From Solobacterium sp. (GTDB lineage: Bacteria; Bacillota_I; Bacilli_A; Erysipelotrichales; Erysipelotrichaceae), in the NCBI GenBank assembly GCA_017539385.1, contig JAFYHC010000108.1:1-33881 (forward strand): a DNA stretch of 33,881 bases. Reading direction: 5' to 3'. The position numbers were made by a program, and so were the translations under genes. Positions 32,683 through 33,881 of this stretch are shown here, piece after piece. The notes beneath the pieces were generated by a model, which did no database searches, was not told the DNA's origin, and saw only the letters and a list, made by a program, of their open reading frames with translations. Within the stretch, counting starts at the first letter, position 1. Every line of letters begins with the position of its first letter.

Positions 32683-33630
32683 TTAACTGAAATAGACGTA
32701 TTCGTCTGCCGGCGGAGTGGTATAGCGGCGGATCCCGGTTGCGTAGAGTACAACGGTCTTTGTACCATTGTCATCGACCGGTACCGTCTTCAGCTGTCCT
32801 TCTACCTCTACCCAGTCACCGATCTTCATCTGCCAGATCTTGACGCCGGTAACGGTGATCCCGCAGAGACTGGTATCCTGTGCGCAGCATACCATGGCTC
32901 TGCGTCCCAGTACGAATGTCTGCTTGTATCCGGGAATATTCTCCGCATACATGCCGCGCAGAATGATCTTCTTGCCTTCGTATTTGTCCGGATTGTCTAC
33001 AGCATCCATGTACCAGAGACCGTAGTCGTCGTCCTTGATGTCAATGACATCGGCATTCACATCAAAGGGCAGCACACCGCTCTTCAATGTGACCGGTTCT
33101 CCGAAGTTTCCTTCATAGAAGATCTGGGCACTGCGGTTGATTGCCTTGATGTTGCCTCTGAGCATGCGTCCGTTGGTATCTTCCGTGCAGCGGTTAACAA
33201 TGACTGTATCACTGTAGCGCAATTGCTCAAACAGCATCTGCCGCATGGCATTGATATACAGCTCAAACGTTGTTGCATCGACTGTGGACAGGATCTGCAC
33301 CAATGGCCAGAAGCCCGGCATATGAGACAGAACAGTCTCAGTGACTGCTTGTGTTCCGTTCCATTCAATGAATACCTGACTTGGATGATAGATGGTATCG
33401 AGTTCCTGAATCTTCTGGATCGTCAGATCTTCCGCATCATCCAGGTATTCAACATAGGCATTGTGGCTTTCCAGGAAAGCCGGTTCATACTCTGTTTCAC
33501 CCTGTTCCAGACACAGGATCAGTGTACGGTCCACGCCTTCCATAAACTGTGCATCGTTAAGAGTATCCTTGATCAGCGTTGTTTTTCCGCTGTCCAGAAA
33601 CCCGGTGAACAGATAGACCGGTGCAGCCAT
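32683..33630 (-). CDS. CobW/COG0523-type GTPase with C-terminal OB-like domain
   Basis: A 315-residue protein: G3E-family GTPase domain with Walker A GFLDSGKTT (residues 10-18), the EWNG switch (FIEWNGTQ) and NRCTED as the guanine-specificity region. The C-terminal third (about 220-315; GKKIILRGMYAEN, VLGRRAMVCCAQDTSLCG, GDWVEVEGQLKT) resembles the TIGR03943/DUF1980 domain. The CxCC metal motif of zinc metallochaperones is not found after Walker A; a CLEQGE segment stands there. Such proteins usually handle metal delivery. It shares one base (TAATG) with the upstream gene. Confidence 0.85.
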   Translation of the reverse strand: MAAPVYLFTGFLDSGKTTLIKDTLNDAQFMEGVDRTLILCLEQGETEYEPAFLESHNAYVEYLDDAEDLTIQKIQELDTIYHPSQVFIEWNGTQAVTETVLSHMPGFWPLVQILSTVDATTFELYINAMRQMLFEQLRYSDTVIVNRCTEDTNGRMLRGNIKAINRSAQIFYEGNFGEPVTLKSGVLPFDVNADVIDIKDDDYGLWYMDAVDNPDKYEGKKIILRGMYAENIPGYKQTFVLGRRAMVCCAQDTSLCGITVTGVKIWQMKIGDWVEVEGQLKTVPVDDNGTKTVVLYATGIRRYTTPPADEYVYFS

Positions 33631-33881
33631 TATTTCACCTGGAACAGTTCTTTCACGTTCTCAATATCGACTTTTTCACCAATTACGGTGATCAGTCCGG
33701 TATATGCCGGCTTGCCAGCCCGGATATCGGTGTCACCCGGCACATAGTCGAAGAACAGCCAAGTGCCGTCTTTGGACGGAACGATTCCCTTTGCACGGAC
33801 GATATTCTCCGGCAGACCGTTCAGGGCTGTGCGGATCTCTTCTTCTGTATATGTGTTGATCGTTTCTACACCGACAGAGTC
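33630..33881 (-). CDS. CobW-family protein, C-terminal part (truncated by window edge)
   Basis: The last 83 codons of a minus-strand gene entering from the right edge. The visible sequence (NGLPENIVRAKGIV, GTWLFFDYVPG) matches the CobW C-terminal domain, in which the RAKG and FDYVPG-like segments are conserved. It ends in TAATG shared with the next GTPase gene, so the two CobW-type genes are translationally coupled and probably act in the same metal-related process. Confidence 0.75.
   Translation of the reverse strand, partial: DSVGVETINTYTEEEIRTALNGLPENIVRAKGIVPSKDGTWLFFDYVPGDTDIRAGKPAYTGLITVIGEKVDIENVKELFQVK

Overview
The window looks like chromosomal DNA of a low-to-mid GC anaerobic Bacillota. 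A gut Erysipelotrichia-like organism is my best guess, which is inference. Support comes from strong GGAGG ribosome sites, a trimeric NAD-linked [FeFe] hydrogenase plus a second group-B type [FeFe] hydrogenase, an Agr-type peptide signalling locus, DegV and P1-peptidase genes, and TGA used normally as a stop codon.

Layout. 1-260: edge of an IS-like element whose own leader can mask its ribosome site. 274-5542: fatty-acid handling block: a polyunsaturated fatty acid (linoleate) isomerase homologue on the minus strand, facing away from an acyl-adenylating enzyme, an acyl carrier protein and an acyl-ACP thioesterase broken by one in-frame TGA; then a TetR regulator and a DegV/FakB-type fatty-acid-binding protein. 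5666-7923: serC-serA. 7998-10750: AT-rich agr-like locus (agrB, LytTR response regulator, GHKL kinase) with a divergent 26-residue peptide gene resembling the AgrD leader, followed by a small lipoprotein. 11329-15481: hydC-hydB-hydA hydrogenase operon. 15565-17867: two overlapping Gfo/Idh/MocA oxidoreductases. 17854-19427: P1 (S58) peptidase and thrH, which could supply the phosphoserine phosphatase step missing from serC-serA. 19543-21009: group-B [FeFe] hydrogenase. 21065-24589: clpP, MATE transporter, ROK regulator, PAS protein. 24590-27780: lipoproteins and a YycO-like secreted cysteine peptidase candidate, with unexplained repeats. 27855-28023: tRNA-Ala and tRNA-Ile. 28193-29335: small multidrug exporter-like protein and ispD. 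29378-33881, mostly minus strand: a zinc-ribbon protein, a 1.1-kb non-coding stretch, then SWIM protein, metallo-beta-lactamase, GNAT and two CobW-type GTPases.

The most striking feature is the non-coding stretch 29732-30868. It holds two tandem, diverged units of about 606 and 520 nt. Each is closed by a long terminal helix (about 30 bp) and shares internal hairpins whose stems differ in sequence but keep pairing. On the minus strand one shared hairpin carries a GNRA tetraloop in both copies (GCAA in one, GAAA in the other). This is what a large structured RNA, duplicated in tandem, would look like. Its size recalls the ornate large RNAs of Bacillota such as ROOL, but I cannot confirm a family without a covariance-model search.
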